Assembly (NCBI RefSeq): GCF_008373765.1
Contig: NZ_VUJW01000006.1
Location: 110,048-174,047 of the forward strand
Direction of reading: 5' to 3'
Length of the DNA stretch: 64,000 bases
From: Nocardioides antri
GTDB taxonomy: Bacteria > Actinomycetota > Actinomycetes > Propionibacteriales > Nocardioidaceae
Shown here piece by piece: positions 51,006 through 58,970 of the stretch (positions within the stretch are counted from its first letter, which is position 1; every line of letters starts with the position of its first letter). The notes under the pieces are model-generated. The model had not been told where the DNA came from, did not search any database, and worked only from the letters and a program-made list of their open reading frames with translations. Made by a program: the position numbers and the translations under genes.

Positions 51006-52514
51006 ATGACCGGTCTCGAAGTTCTCGACCACTGGATCGCCGGCGCGCCCGACGCGGGCGATCCTCAACAGCCCGGTCGCACCGGCCCCGTCTACGACCC
51101 CGCGCTCGGCGTGGTCTCCAAGGAGGTGCGCTACGGCACCGCCGGCGACGTCGGCCGGGCGGTCGCCGCCGCCAAGGAGGCGTTCGCCAGCTGGGGCACG
51201 ACCTCGATCACCAAGCGGCAGCAGGTGCTCTTCGGCTTCCGCCAGCTGCTCAACGAGCGCAAGGACGAGCTGGCCGCGATCCTGACCTCGGAGCACGGCA
51301 AGGTGCTGTCCGACGCGGCGGGCGAGGTCGCGCGCGGCCTCGAGGTCGTGGAGTTCGCCTGCGCGATGCCGCACCTCACCAAGGGCGCGTTCTCGCCCAA
51401 CGTTTCCACCGACGTCGACGTCTACTCCGTCAAGGAGCCGCTCGGTGTCGTCGGCATCATCAGCCCGTTCAACTTCCCCGCCATGGTGCCGATGTGGTTC
51501 TTCCCGCTGGCGATCGCGACCGGCAACGCGGTCGTGCTCAAGCCGAGCGAGAAGGACCCGAGCGTCGCCAACTGGATGGCCGCGCTGCTCAAGGAGGCCG
51601 GGCTGCCCGACGGCGTCTTCAACGTGGTCCACGGCGACAAGGAGGCCGTCGACGCGCTCCTGACGCACCCCGACGTCGCCTCGATCTCGTTCGTCGGATC
51701 GACGCCGATCGCGAAGTACGTCTACGAGACCGCCACCTCCCACGGGAAGCGGGTGCAGGCGCTGGGTGGTGCGAAGAACCACATGCTGGTGCTCCCCGAC
51801 GCCGACCTCGACCTGGTCGCCGACTCCGCGGTCAACGCGGGCTTCGGGTCCGCCGGCGAGCGGTGCATGGCGATCTCGGTCGTCCTCGCCGTCGAGCCGA
51901 TCGCCGACGAGCTGATCGAGAAGATCCGCGACCGGATGGGCAAGCTGGTCACCGGTGACGGCCGCAAGGGCTGCGACATGGGCCCGCTGATCACCCGCGA
52001 GCACCGCGACAAGGTGGCCGGTTACATCGACGTCGCCACGGCTGACGGCGCGGCGGTCGTGGTCGACGGCCGCGAGGCGGACTACGACGGGCCCGACGAG
52101 GGCTTCTGGCTCGGCCCGACGCTGATCGACAAGGTGCCGACCAGCTCCTCGGTCTACCGCGACGAGATCTTCGGTCCGGTGCTCTCGGTGGTGCGGGTGG
52201 CGTCGTACGCCGACGGCGTCGAGCTCATCAACGCCAGTCCCTACGGCAACGGCACAGCGATCTTCACCAACGACGGCGGCGCCGCACGGCGCTTCCAGCG
52301 CGAGGCCGAGGTCGGCATGATCGGCATCAACGTGCCGATCCCGGTGCCCGTGGCCTACCACTCGTTCGGGGGCTACAAGGCGTCGATCTTCGGCGACGCG
52401 AAGGCCTACGGCCCGCAGGGCGTGGAGTTCTTCACGCGCGAGAAGGCCGTCACCAGCCGGTGGCTCGACCCGTCGCACGGAGGGATCAACCTGGGCTTCC
52501 CCCAGCACACCTGA
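51006..52514 (+). CDS. mmsA: methylmalonate-semialdehyde dehydrogenase (CoA-acylating), MmsA
   Basis: The 502-residue NAD-dependent enzyme oxidises malonate semialdehyde or methylmalonate semialdehyde to acetyl-CoA or propionyl-CoA with CO2 release. The catalytic Cys287 is in GSAGERCMAISV. SPFNFPAMVPMWFFPLAIATGN (split), FVGSTPIAKYV and GGAKNHMLVLPDADL are MmsA signatures. The general-base Glu of ordinary aldehyde dehydrogenases is replaced, as expected for the CoA-acylating type. It completes the route from uracil to acetyl-CoA. AAGGAG is at 50992-50997. Confidence 0.95.
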   Translation: MTGLEVLDHWIAGAPDAGDPQQPGRTGPVYDPALGVVSKEVRYGTAGDVGRAVAAAKEAFASWGTTSITKRQQVLFGFRQLLNERKDELAAILTSEHGKVLSDAAGEVARGLEVVEFACAMPHLTKGAFSPNVSTDVDVYSVKEPLGVVGIISPFNFPAMVPMWFFPLAIATGNAVVLKPSEKDPSVANWMAALLKEAGLPDGVFNVVHGDKEAVDALLTHPDVASISFVGSTPIAKYVYETATSHGKRVQALGGAKNHMLVLPDADLDLVADSAVNAGFGSAGERCMAISVVLAVEPIADELIEKIRDRMGKLVTGDGRKGCDMGPLITREHRDKVAGYIDVATADGAAVVVDGREADYDGPDEGFWLGPTLIDKVPTSSSVYRDEIFGPVLSVVRVASYADGVELINASPYGNGTAIFTNDGGAARRFQREAEVGMIGINVPIPVPVAYHSFGGYKASIFGDAKAYGPQGVEFFTREKAVTSRWLDPSHGGINLGFPQHT

Positions 52515-52665
52515 GAGTCCCGGCTCGCTCGGCCTTGAGGTGCCCGGGCGGGGCACCGCGACCGGTTGGCACGATCGCGGTGTCCCGCCGGGCGGTCAGT
52601 GAGTGCTCGGTCGCGGTGGTGCGCTCACCTCCTTCCCAGGCCGAGCACGTCCTTCACGCGTGCTG

Positions 52666-53088
52666 TCAGGCGTGGATCTCCTTGCGTTTTCCCACGCCGC
52701 TCACCTCGATCCGGCGCGGCTTGGCCTTCTCCGCGATGGGGATCCTGAGGGTCAGCACGCCGGCGTCGTAGTCGGCGGTGAGCCGGTCGGCGTCCAAGGT
52801 CTCGCCGAGGAACAGCTGGCGGTTGTACACGCCGTAGAACCGCTCGTCGACGACCTTCTCCGCGCTTTCGGCGGCCTGCGGCTTGCGCTCCGCGCGCACG
52901 GTCAGGACGTTCTGCTCCACGGTCAGGTCGATGGAGTCTGGCGTCACACCCGGCAGGTCGAGGTGGACCACGAAGGTGCCGTCCTCGCGATAGGCGTCCA
53001 TCGGCATCATCGCCGGACGGGCCCGGGTGCCCAGCACGGCCTCGGTCAACCGGTCGAGGTCGCGGAACGGATCGGTGCGCATCAGCAT
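52666..53088 (-). CDS. small heat shock protein, Hsp20/alpha-crystallin family
   Basis: The 140-residue protein has an alpha-crystallin domain at about 28-125 (PMDAYREDGTFVVHLDLPGV, the GVLTLRIPI motif) and a short C-terminal tail. Such proteins form oligomers that hold unfolding proteins. GGAGG lies 7 bases before the ATG at 53088. It is divergent from a J-domain gene and an HspR-like regulator gene across a symmetric AT-rich promoter region, suggesting one heat-shock regulatory unit. Confidence 0.95.
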   Translation of the reverse strand: MLMRTDPFRDLDRLTEAVLGTRARPAMMPMDAYREDGTFVVHLDLPGVTPDSIDLTVEQNVLTVRAERKPQAAESAEKVVDERFYGVYNRQLFLGETLDADRLTADYDAGVLTLRIPIAEKAKPRRIEVSGVGKRKEIHA

Positions 53089-53141
53089 TGCTTGTCCTCC
53101 TCTCGGGTGACTGACGACCGGTCTACCACGGTCATCAGATT

Positions 53142-53200
53142 ATCTTCGGTCTCTGTCTTAGATTTTGCCTCTTCCGCTGATAAAATCAAGACCGAAAATC
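53142..53200. promoter_or_regulatory. symmetric AT-rich bidirectional promoter of the heat-shock locus
   Basis: TTCGGTCT (53145-53152) and AGACCGAA (53189-53196) are perfect 8-bp inverted repeats 36 bp apart. Between them are TTAGAT (53158) and TAAAAT (53181), a 17-bp-spaced -35/-10 pair for the J-domain gene, and GATAAT on the minus strand (53139-53144) for hsp20. CTGAT-AAA-ATCAAG (53177-53190) is nearly palindromic. The canonical HspR site (CTTGAGT-N7-ACTCAAG) is not present. Confidence 0.6.
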
Positions 53201-53252
53201 CGGTCAGCGTCCGGCGCCGGCGCCGACCCCGAGAAGGAGATCGGAGGCAACC

Positions 53253-53654
53253 ATGGGGCTCGTCGATCCGAAGGTCCGGGCGGCGTTCGCGCTCCTCGGC
53301 CTCCGGCCGGACGCCGACCAGCTCGCGGTGCTGGCGGCCTACCGTCGGCTGGCCAGGGCCACCCATCCGGACGTGTCGAGCGAGCGCGACGCGGCCGAGC
53401 GGTTCACCGCGCTCTCGGCGGCCTATCAGCAGGCGATGGCTGCCGCGCCCGAACGGACCGCGCCGGCGGACCCGCCCGAGGAGGCGCCGTCGACGGCCCG
53501 ACCCTTCCCGCGGGCGACCCCGGCCACGGGCCGGCCCTTCGTCGCCGGTCCGGTGCGTGTCGAGCCGGCGCCCGGCGAGGGGTGGGGAGAGGAGATCCTG
53601 TGGATCGGACCGGTCGTCCGCCTGCACAGGGGAGGCCGTCGAGGATGGACCTGA
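53253..53654 (+). CDS. J-domain (DnaJ-like) co-chaperone
   Basis: The 133-residue protein begins with a J-domain (about 7-65): AYRRLARATHPDVSSERDA contains the HPD motif that stimulates DnaK ATPase. No Gly/Phe-rich, zinc-finger or C-terminal peptide-binding domain follows; the remainder is a Pro-rich linker and a short C-terminal segment (GEEILWIGPVVRLHRG). It is thus a truncated, specialised J-protein. GGAGG is present upstream of the ATG. It overlaps the HspR-like gene. Confidence 0.85.
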   Translation: MGLVDPKVRAAFALLGLRPDADQLAVLAAYRRLARATHPDVSSERDAAERFTALSAAYQQAMAAAPERTAPADPPEEAPSTARPFPRATPATGRPFVAGPVRVEPAPGEGWGEEILWIGPVVRLHRGGRRGWT

Positions 53655-53971
53655 ACCGCGACCATGCGCTGTTCTCGATCTCGGTGGCCTCCGAGCTCAC
53701 CGGGGTGAACCCCCAGATGCTGCGCACCTACGAGACGCGCGGTCTGCTGGCCCCCCAGCGCACCGAGGGCGGCACCCGTCGCTACAGCAGCCAGGACCTG
53801 GAGCGCGTCAACAAGATCACCACCCTGCTGGAGGCCGGTCTCAACCTTGCCGGCATCGAGCACGTCCTGCGCCTCGAGGCCGAGACGCGCCGGCTGCGGG
53901 CCGAGGTCGACCGGCTGCGCGACTCAGCTGGCGGGCGACGGGGGGCGGACGCGCGCCGGTCCAGCAGCTAG
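53645..53971 (+). CDS. HspR-like MerR family repressor
   Basis: The 108-residue regulator has a MerR winged helix (about 8-78: LFSISVASELTGVNPQMLRTYE, EGGTRRYSSQDLERVNKITTLLEAGLNLAGIEHVL, both split) and a short coiled coil with a basic tail. Its length and motif agree with HspR, the heat-shock repressor of actinobacteria, which uses DnaK as corepressor. As the second gene after a J-domain gene and divergent from hsp20, it probably controls this locus and itself. The start overlaps the J-domain gene by 10 bases. Confidence 0.88.
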   Translation: MDLNRDHALFSISVASELTGVNPQMLRTYETRGLLAPQRTEGGTRRYSSQDLERVNKITTLLEAGLNLAGIEHVLRLEAETRRLRAEVDRLRDSAGGRRGADARRSSS

Positions 53972-54049
53972 CGGCGGTCGGGTCCGCTTCCCGACCAGGA
54001 TCTGGGGCCTACCGTGGCGAGGACCATCGTCGACGACTCGGAGGCCGAG

Positions 54050-54505
54050 ATGACCCGCGGTTGGACGTTCGCCCAGTGGGGGCTGCTGGTGATCAGCGTG
54101 CTCCACCTGATCCAGGCAGTGTTCGGATACCTCGCCGAGCCGAGCTTCGCGACCGGCCCCGACGCGCCGACCGAGCAGGTCCTCGGGATGGACTTCAACG
54201 GGTGGCACGCCGTCGCCGGTGTCGCTCTCTTCGGCCCTGGGCTGGTGTTCGCGCTCCGCAGCTCGTGGGCGGTCGCCTACCTGATCGTCGCGGCCATCGG
54301 GGGCGCGCTGCCTGGCGTCTGGGCACTGTTCTCCCACCAGGTCGCCTGGGTCCTCACCTTCCCCAACAACATCACCGACGCGATCGTCCACCTCGTCACC
54401 GCCGCGGTGATGCTGGCGATCGCGGGCATCCAGATCCGCCGGGACGGCGGACTCCGCCAGTCGCTCGGCGACCTGATGACCTCGGACCGCACCGTCGCGC
54501 GGTAG
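54050..54505 (+). CDS. DUF4383 family membrane protein
   Basis: The 151-residue protein has four membrane helices (WGLLVISVLHLIQAVFGYL, GWHAVAGVALFGPGLVFAL, AVAYLIVAAIGGALPGVW, IVHLVTAAVMLAIAGI) and short polar loops. The pattern VLHLIQAVFG, NGWHAVAGV and NITDAIVHLVT is that of DUF4383. Its function is unknown. The ATG at 54050 with GGAGG 5 bases upstream is preferred to a GTG at 54014, which overlaps a possible -10 (TACCGT). Confidence 0.8.
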   Translation: MTRGWTFAQWGLLVISVLHLIQAVFGYLAEPSFATGPDAPTEQVLGMDFNGWHAVAGVALFGPGLVFALRSSWAVAYLIVAAIGGALPGVWALFSHQVAWVLTFPNNITDAIVHLVTAAVMLAIAGIQIRRDGGLRQSLGDLMTSDRTVAR

Positions 54506-54514
54506 GCGAGGATT

Positions 54515-54534
54515 AACAGTCAGGCTTGACTGTT
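54515..54534. promoter_or_regulatory. palindromic TetR operator of the acyl-CoA operon
   Basis: AACAGTCA-GGCT-TGACTGTT is a perfect palindrome with 8-bp arms, ending 26 bp before the TetR GTG. TTGACT inside it (54526-54531) can be a -35 with CATCCT (54549-54554) as -10, so repressor binding would block transcription of the whole operon. Confidence 0.78.
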
Positions 54535-54560
54535 TGTTTGTGCGCCGTCATCCTGAACGG

Positions 54561-55214
54561 GTGACCGCGTCGTCGACCAGCTCCCGCGTCCCGCAGGAGG
54601 AGCGCACCCGCGCGATGCGGGCCCGCCTGCTCGAGGCCACCGTCGAGCTCCTGGTCGAGAAGGGCTTCAGCGGTACGACGACTACGCTCGTCTCCGAGCG
54701 CGCAGGCGTGAGCCGCGGCGCCCAGCTGCACCACTTCCCGACCAAGAACGACCTGGTGGTCGCGGCCGTGACCCACCTGACCGAGCGCCGCGGCGAGGAG
54801 CTCGCCGCTGCCGCCTCGCAGCTGCCGGCCGGCAAGCAGCGGACCCGCGCGGTGATCCAGATGCTCGGCGACCACTTCGCCGGTCCGGTCTTCACGGCCG
54901 CGCTCGAGCTGTGGGTGGCTGCCCGCACCGACGAGACCCTGCTCGAGGCGGTCGCACCGCTCGAGCAGGTCGTGGGCCGCGAGACGCACAAGATGACCGT
55001 CCAGCTCCTCGGCGCCGACGAGTCGCAGCCCGGGGTCCGCGAGCTGATCCAGGCGACCCTCGACCTGGTGCGCGGCCTCGGCCTGGCCAGCACCCTCGGC
55101 GACGACACCCGCCGTCGTCGCCGCATCCTCGACCAGTGGGCGGCAACGCTCGAGACGACCCTGGGTTTCGAGGCTCGCTTCGCTCGCACCTCAACCACCG
55201 ATAAGGAGCAGTAG
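54561..55214 (+). CDS. TetR family regulator of the acyl-CoA catabolic operon
   Basis: The 217-residue regulator has the helix-turn-helix FSGTTTTLVSERAGVSRGAQLHHFPTKND (about 36-64, split) and a TetR C-terminal domain. It is the first gene of the seven-gene operon and lies just behind its palindromic operator. GTG at 54561 suits a leaderless transcript; a TTG at 54534 would overlap the operator. The last residues (about 201-213, LGFEARFARTSTT) are encoded by a REP-like repeat inserted at the 3' end. It overlaps the next gene by one base (TAGTG). Confidence 0.92.
   Translation: MTASSTSSRVPQEERTRAMRARLLEATVELLVEKGFSGTTTTLVSERAGVSRGAQLHHFPTKNDLVVAAVTHLTERRGEELAAAASQLPAGKQRTRAVIQMLGDHFAGPVFTAALELWVAARTDETLLEAVAPLEQVVGRETHKMTVQLLGADESQPGVRELIQATLDLVRGLGLASTLGDDTRRRRRILDQWAATLETTLGFEARFARTSTTDKEQ
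55164..55200. repeat. REP-like palindromic repeat inside the tetR 3' end
   Basis: The 37-bp sequence begins GGTTTCGAGGCTCGCTTCG and ends CTCGCACCTCAACCACCG. It has inverted ends (GGTT...AACC-like) and a GCTCGC repeat in the middle, the form of REP-type elements common in Nocardioides and relatives. It adds about a dozen codons to the TetR gene. Confidence 0.75.
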
Positions 55215-56056
55215 TGAGCGTGTTCGACGACGTCCTCGCCGACCTCACCGCCGAGGGCGACCAGCTCCGCGGTGCGGTCGTCGGTCTCGGCGAGGGCGGC
55301 TGGGCAACCCCGGTCCCCGCCGAGGGCTGGACCATCGCCACGACCGTGGCCCACCTGGTGTGGACCGACGAGGTCGCGGTCCTCGCGGCCAACGCAGACA
55401 CGCCGGAGGGCAAGGGGGCCTGGGACGAGGTCGTGCTGCAGGCGATCGCCGACCCGACCGGCTTCGTCGACGCCGGCGCCCACGAGCTCGCGCAGCTCGC
55501 CCCGGCCGACCTGCTCGCCCGGTGGGACGCCGGCCGCGCTGCCCTGGGCGACGCGCTCCGCGCCGTACCCGACGGTCAGAAGATGCCGTGGTTCGGCCCG
55601 CCGATGTCGCCGACGTCGATGGCCACCGCCCGCTTCATGGAGACGTGGGCCCACGCGCTCGACGTGTACGACGCGGTCGGTGAGCGCCCTCCCGTCACCG
55701 ACCGGATCAGGCACGTCGCGCACCTCGGCGTCCGCACCCGCAACTACTCGTTCGCGCAGCAGCAGCTGGAGCCGCCGGCCGAGGAGTTCCGGGTCGAGCT
55801 GACCGCGCCGAGCGGCGCCCTCTGGGTCTGGGGGCCTGAGGACGCCGCGCAGTCGGTGAAGGGCTCGGCCTACGACTTCTGCCAGCTCGTCACGCAGCGG
55901 ATCCACCGCGACGACACCGACCTGGAGGCGGTCGGCGAGGACGCCGAGAGGTGGCTGACGATCGCCCAGTCCTTCGCCGGCCCTGCGGGCAACGGCCGGG
56001 TCTCGACCCGTTCGACAGGCTCAGGGACCACCAGCGCGACCACCGGAGGAGCCTGA
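55214..56056 (+). CDS. TIGR03084 family protein (DinB/MDMPI-like fold)
   Basis: The 280-residue protein has an N-terminal mycothiol-dependent-isomerase-like helical bundle (LTAEGDQLRGAVVGLGEGGW, ATTVAHLVWTDEVAV, RFMETWAHALDVYDAVG) with His residues suited to metal binding, and a C-terminal SCP-like domain. TIGR03084 proteins often occur beside AtuA-like genes; the reaction is unknown. GTG start. The last 20 residues (GRVSTRSTGSGTTSATTGGA) include translation of the 19-bp repeat (56011-56029) and look like a repeat-derived tail. Confidence 0.85.
   Translation: MSVFDDVLADLTAEGDQLRGAVVGLGEGGWATPVPAEGWTIATTVAHLVWTDEVAVLAANADTPEGKGAWDEVVLQAIADPTGFVDAGAHELAQLAPADLLARWDAGRAALGDALRAVPDGQKMPWFGPPMSPTSMATARFMETWAHALDVYDAVGERPPVTDRIRHVAHLGVRTRNYSFAQQQLEPPAEEFRVELTAPSGALWVWGPEDAAQSVKGSAYDFCQLVTQRIHRDDTDLEAVGEDAERWLTIAQSFAGPAGNGRVSTRSTGSGTTSATTGGA
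56011..56029. repeat. 19-bp dispersed repeat, copy 2 (inside a coding region)
   Basis: TTCGACAGGCTCAGGGACC is identical to the copy at 44856-44874, but here it lies in the 3' end of the TIGR03084 gene. Confidence 0.75.
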
Positions 56057-57816
56057 TGAGCACCGTACGGATCGGCAACTGCTCCGGGTTCTACGGCGAC
56101 CGGCTCTCTGCCTTCCGCGAGATGCTCGAGGCGGCGACCGATGACAGCCCGCTGGACTACCTCACCGGTGACTACCTGGCCGAGCTGACGATGCTCATCC
56201 TCGGCAGGGACACGTTCAAGGACCCGAACCTCGGCTACGCCCGCACGTTCGTCAAGCAGGCCGAGGACGCCCTCGGCCTCGCGCTCGAGCAGGGCGTCAA
56301 GGTCGTCGTCAACGCCGGCGGCCTCAACCCGCGGGGGCTCGCCGAGAAGCTGCGCGAGGTCGCCCACGGCCTCGGTCTGGACCCGCGGATCGCGCACGTC
56401 GAGGGCGACGACATCCGCGGGCAGGTCGCCGACCTCGGCCTGCTGCACGAGACCTACGGCGACCCGCTGACGGCCAACGCCTACCTCGGCGCGTTCGGCA
56501 TCGCGTCCGCGCTCGACCGCGGGGCGGACCTGGTCGTGACCGGACGGGTCACCGACGCCTCGGTCGTCGTCGGGCCGGCGATCGCCCACTTCGGCTGGTC
56601 GCCCGAGTCGTACGACGCCCTGGCGGGTGCCGTCGTCGCGGGCCACATCATCGAGTGCGGCACCCAGGCCACCGGCGGCAACTTCAGCGGCTTCCTCGAC
56701 ATCCCGAACCGCGACAAGCCGCTCGGCTTCCCGATCGCGGAGCTGGCCGAGGACGGCTCGATGGTGATCACCAAGCACCCCGGCACCGGCGGTGCGGTCA
56801 CCGTCGACACGGTCACCGCGCAGCTCGTCTACGAGATCCAGACGACGAAGTACCTCAACCCCGACGTCACCGTCGACCTCACCTCGCTGCGGCTCGAGCA
56901 GGTGGGGCCCCCTGATTCAGACCGGGTGGCGGTCACCGGCGTCACCGGCTCGGAGCCGCCCGAGCAGCTGAAGGTCTGCCTCAACTACGTGGCCGGGTTC
57001 CGCAACTCCACGGAGTTCGTGGTGACCGGCCTCGACTGCGAGGCCAAGGTCGACTGGGTCAAGGCCCAGGTCGAGGCCGCGCTCGGTGACGACCGGCCGG
57101 CCAAGGTGGTGTGGTCCGGCTTCGGACCCGTCCAGCCGGACGCCGAGACCGAGGAGGGCGCGTCGCTCCTGCTCCGGGTGACGGCGTTCGACCCGAGCGC
57201 CGACAAGGTGGGCAAGGCCTTCACGGCACCGATGATCGAGCTCGCGCTCGCCTCCTACCCGGGGTTCAACGTCACCCGGATGCCCGGCCCCGGCACGGCG
57301 TACGGCGTCTACCGCCCGGCGTACGTCCCGCGCAGCACCGTCCAGCACACCGTCGTCCACCACGACGGCACGACCGAGGTGATCGAGGACCCGAAGACGG
57401 TCTCGACGACGGTCGACCCGACGGAGGGGCAGCGGCCGTCGCCGTACCCCGCCCCGACCGACACCCTCACCCGGCGGCTCCCGCTGGGGACCTTCGTGCA
57501 CGGCCGCTCCGGCGACAAGGGGGGCGACGCCAACATCGGCCTGTGGGTGAAGAACGACGGCCATCCGAAGTACGCCGAGCGCGTCACCTGGCTGACGAAG
57601 TTCATGTCGCGCCGCCGGGTGCGCGAGCTGATCCCGGAGGCGGCGGACCTCGACATCGAGGTCTACGTGCTGCCCAACCTCGGCGGCGTCAACGTCCTGA
57701 TCCACGGCCTGCTCGACGAGGGCGTGGCCGCCACGGCTCGCTTCGACCCGCAGGCCAAGGGGCTCGCGGAGTGGGTCCGCTCCCGCCTCGTCAACATCGA
57801 AGGAAACGTCCTATGA
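56056..57816 (+). CDS. AtuA-like acyclic terpene utilization / DUF1446 protein
   Basis: The 586-residue protein has a DUF1446 domain (about 1-455: IGNCSGFYGDRLSAFREML, DYLTGDYLAELTM, GGLNPRGLAEKL, ATGGNFSGF) and a C-terminal AtuA-like domain (about 475-586: RRLPLGTFVHGRSGDKGGDANIGLW, split). AtuA is required for growth of pseudomonads on citronellol and geraniol, but its catalytic role is not settled. It overlaps the TIGR03084 gene by TGATG and the acyl-CoA dehydrogenase gene by ATGA. Confidence 0.92.
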   Translation: MSTVRIGNCSGFYGDRLSAFREMLEAATDDSPLDYLTGDYLAELTMLILGRDTFKDPNLGYARTFVKQAEDALGLALEQGVKVVVNAGGLNPRGLAEKLREVAHGLGLDPRIAHVEGDDIRGQVADLGLLHETYGDPLTANAYLGAFGIASALDRGADLVVTGRVTDASVVVGPAIAHFGWSPESYDALAGAVVAGHIIECGTQATGGNFSGFLDIPNRDKPLGFPIAELAEDGSMVITKHPGTGGAVTVDTVTAQLVYEIQTTKYLNPDVTVDLTSLRLEQVGPPDSDRVAVTGVTGSEPPEQLKVCLNYVAGFRNSTEFVVTGLDCEAKVDWVKAQVEAALGDDRPAKVVWSGFGPVQPDAETEEGASLLLRVTAFDPSADKVGKAFTAPMIELALASYPGFNVTRMPGPGTAYGVYRPAYVPRSTVQHTVVHHDGTTEVIEDPKTVSTTVDPTEGQRPSPYPAPTDTLTRRLPLGTFVHGRSGDKGGDANIGLWVKNDGHPKYAERVTWLTKFMSRRRVRELIPEAADLDIEVYVLPNLGGVNVLIHGLLDEGVAATARFDPQAKGLAEWVRSRLVNIEGNVL

Positions 57817-58970
57817 CGACCACGTTCAACCACGGCTTCACCGAGGAGCAGGTCGCCCTCAAGGAGTCGGCGCTCGAGTTCACCCGACGTGAGGTGACGC
57901 CCCACCTCGACCAGTGGGAGAAGGACGGCGAGATCCCGCGCGAGTTCCAGAAGAAGCTCGCCCACGCCGGCTTCCTCGGCATCGGCGTCCCGGAGGAGGT
58001 CGGCGGCGACGGCGGCTCGCTCATCGACGCCTGCGCGATGCAGCAGGGCTTCATGGAGGGTGGCTGGTCGGGCGGGCTGATGGCCTCGGCCTACACCCAC
58101 GGCATCGCGATCCCGCACATCATCCAGAACGGCTCGAAGGAGCTGGTCGACACCTACGTCCGGCCGGTGCTGTCCGGCGACATGATCGGCTCGCTCGCCA
58201 TCACCGAGCCCGGTGCCGGCTCCGACGTCGCGAACATCGCGACCCGGGCGGTCCGCGACGGCGACCACTACGTCATCAACGGCGCCAAGACGTTCATCAC
58301 CTCGAGCGTTCGCGGCGACTTCGTCACCACGGCGGTCCGCACCGGCGAGCCGGGCGCGCACGGCATCTCGCTGATCGTCGTACCCAAGGGCACGCCCGGC
58401 TTCACCGTCTCCCGCAAGCTCGACAAGATGGGCTGGCTCGCATCGGACACCGGCGAGCTGACCTACGAGGACGTCCGGGTCCCGGCCGCGAACCTGGTCG
58501 GCCAGGAGAACCACGGCTTCTACTACATCGCCGAGAACTTCGTCTCCGAGCGGATCTGGCTGGCGCTGATGGGCTACGGCCACGCGCTGCGCTGCCTCAA
58601 CCTGGCTGCGGACTACTGCCGGGTCCGGGACGCGTTCGGCAAGCCGCTGGTCGCCAACCAGGTCGTGCGCGCCAAGCTGACCGAGATGCACCGCCAGGTC
58701 GCGGTCGCCCGCAGCTACACCCTCGAGGTCGCGCGGCGGTACGACGCCGGCGAGAACTGCATCGCCGAGGCCTGCCTCGCGAAGCAGACCGCCGTCGACA
58801 CCGCCGTCTGGGTCGCCGACCAGGCGGTCCAGCTCCACGGCGGCATGGGCTACATGCGCGAGTCCGAGGTGGAGCGCCACTACCGCGACGTCCGACTGCT
58901 GCCGATCGGCGGTGGCGCCACCGAGGTGCTCACCGACCTGGCAGCCCGACTCCTGGGGTACGCCAAGTGA
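57813..58970 (+). CDS. acyl-CoA dehydrogenase (first copy)
   Basis: The 385-residue FAD flavoenzyme introduces the alpha-beta double bond in an acyl-CoA. N-terminal HGFTEEQVALKESALEFTR, FAD motifs SLAITEPGAGSD and YVINGAKTFITSS, and C-terminal QLHGGMGYMRESEVERHYRD, with the likely catalytic Glu region, are present. Together with the downstream carboxylase this is a leucine/isoprenoid (Liu/Atu)-like arrangement, so citronellyl-CoA or isovaleryl-CoA are reasonable substrates. It overlaps the carboxylase beta gene by 4 bases (GTGA). Confidence 0.93.
   Translation: MTTTFNHGFTEEQVALKESALEFTRREVTPHLDQWEKDGEIPREFQKKLAHAGFLGIGVPEEVGGDGGSLIDACAMQQGFMEGGWSGGLMASAYTHGIAIPHIIQNGSKELVDTYVRPVLSGDMIGSLAITEPGAGSDVANIATRAVRDGDHYVINGAKTFITSSVRGDFVTTAVRTGEPGAHGISLIVVPKGTPGFTVSRKLDKMGWLASDTGELTYEDVRVPAANLVGQENHGFYYIAENFVSERIWLALMGYGHALRCLNLAADYCRVRDAFGKPLVANQVVRAKLTEMHRQVAVARSYTLEVARRYDAGENCIAEACLAKQTAVDTAVWVADQAVQLHGGMGYMRESEVERHYRDVRLLPIGGGATEVLTDLAARLLGYAK

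Noticed and set aside
53089-53252. Canonical HspR (HAIR) operator
   Set aside because: CTTGAGT-N7-ACTCAAG is not present in the hsp20/J-domain intergenic region; only a near-palindrome and a different inverted repeat were seen.
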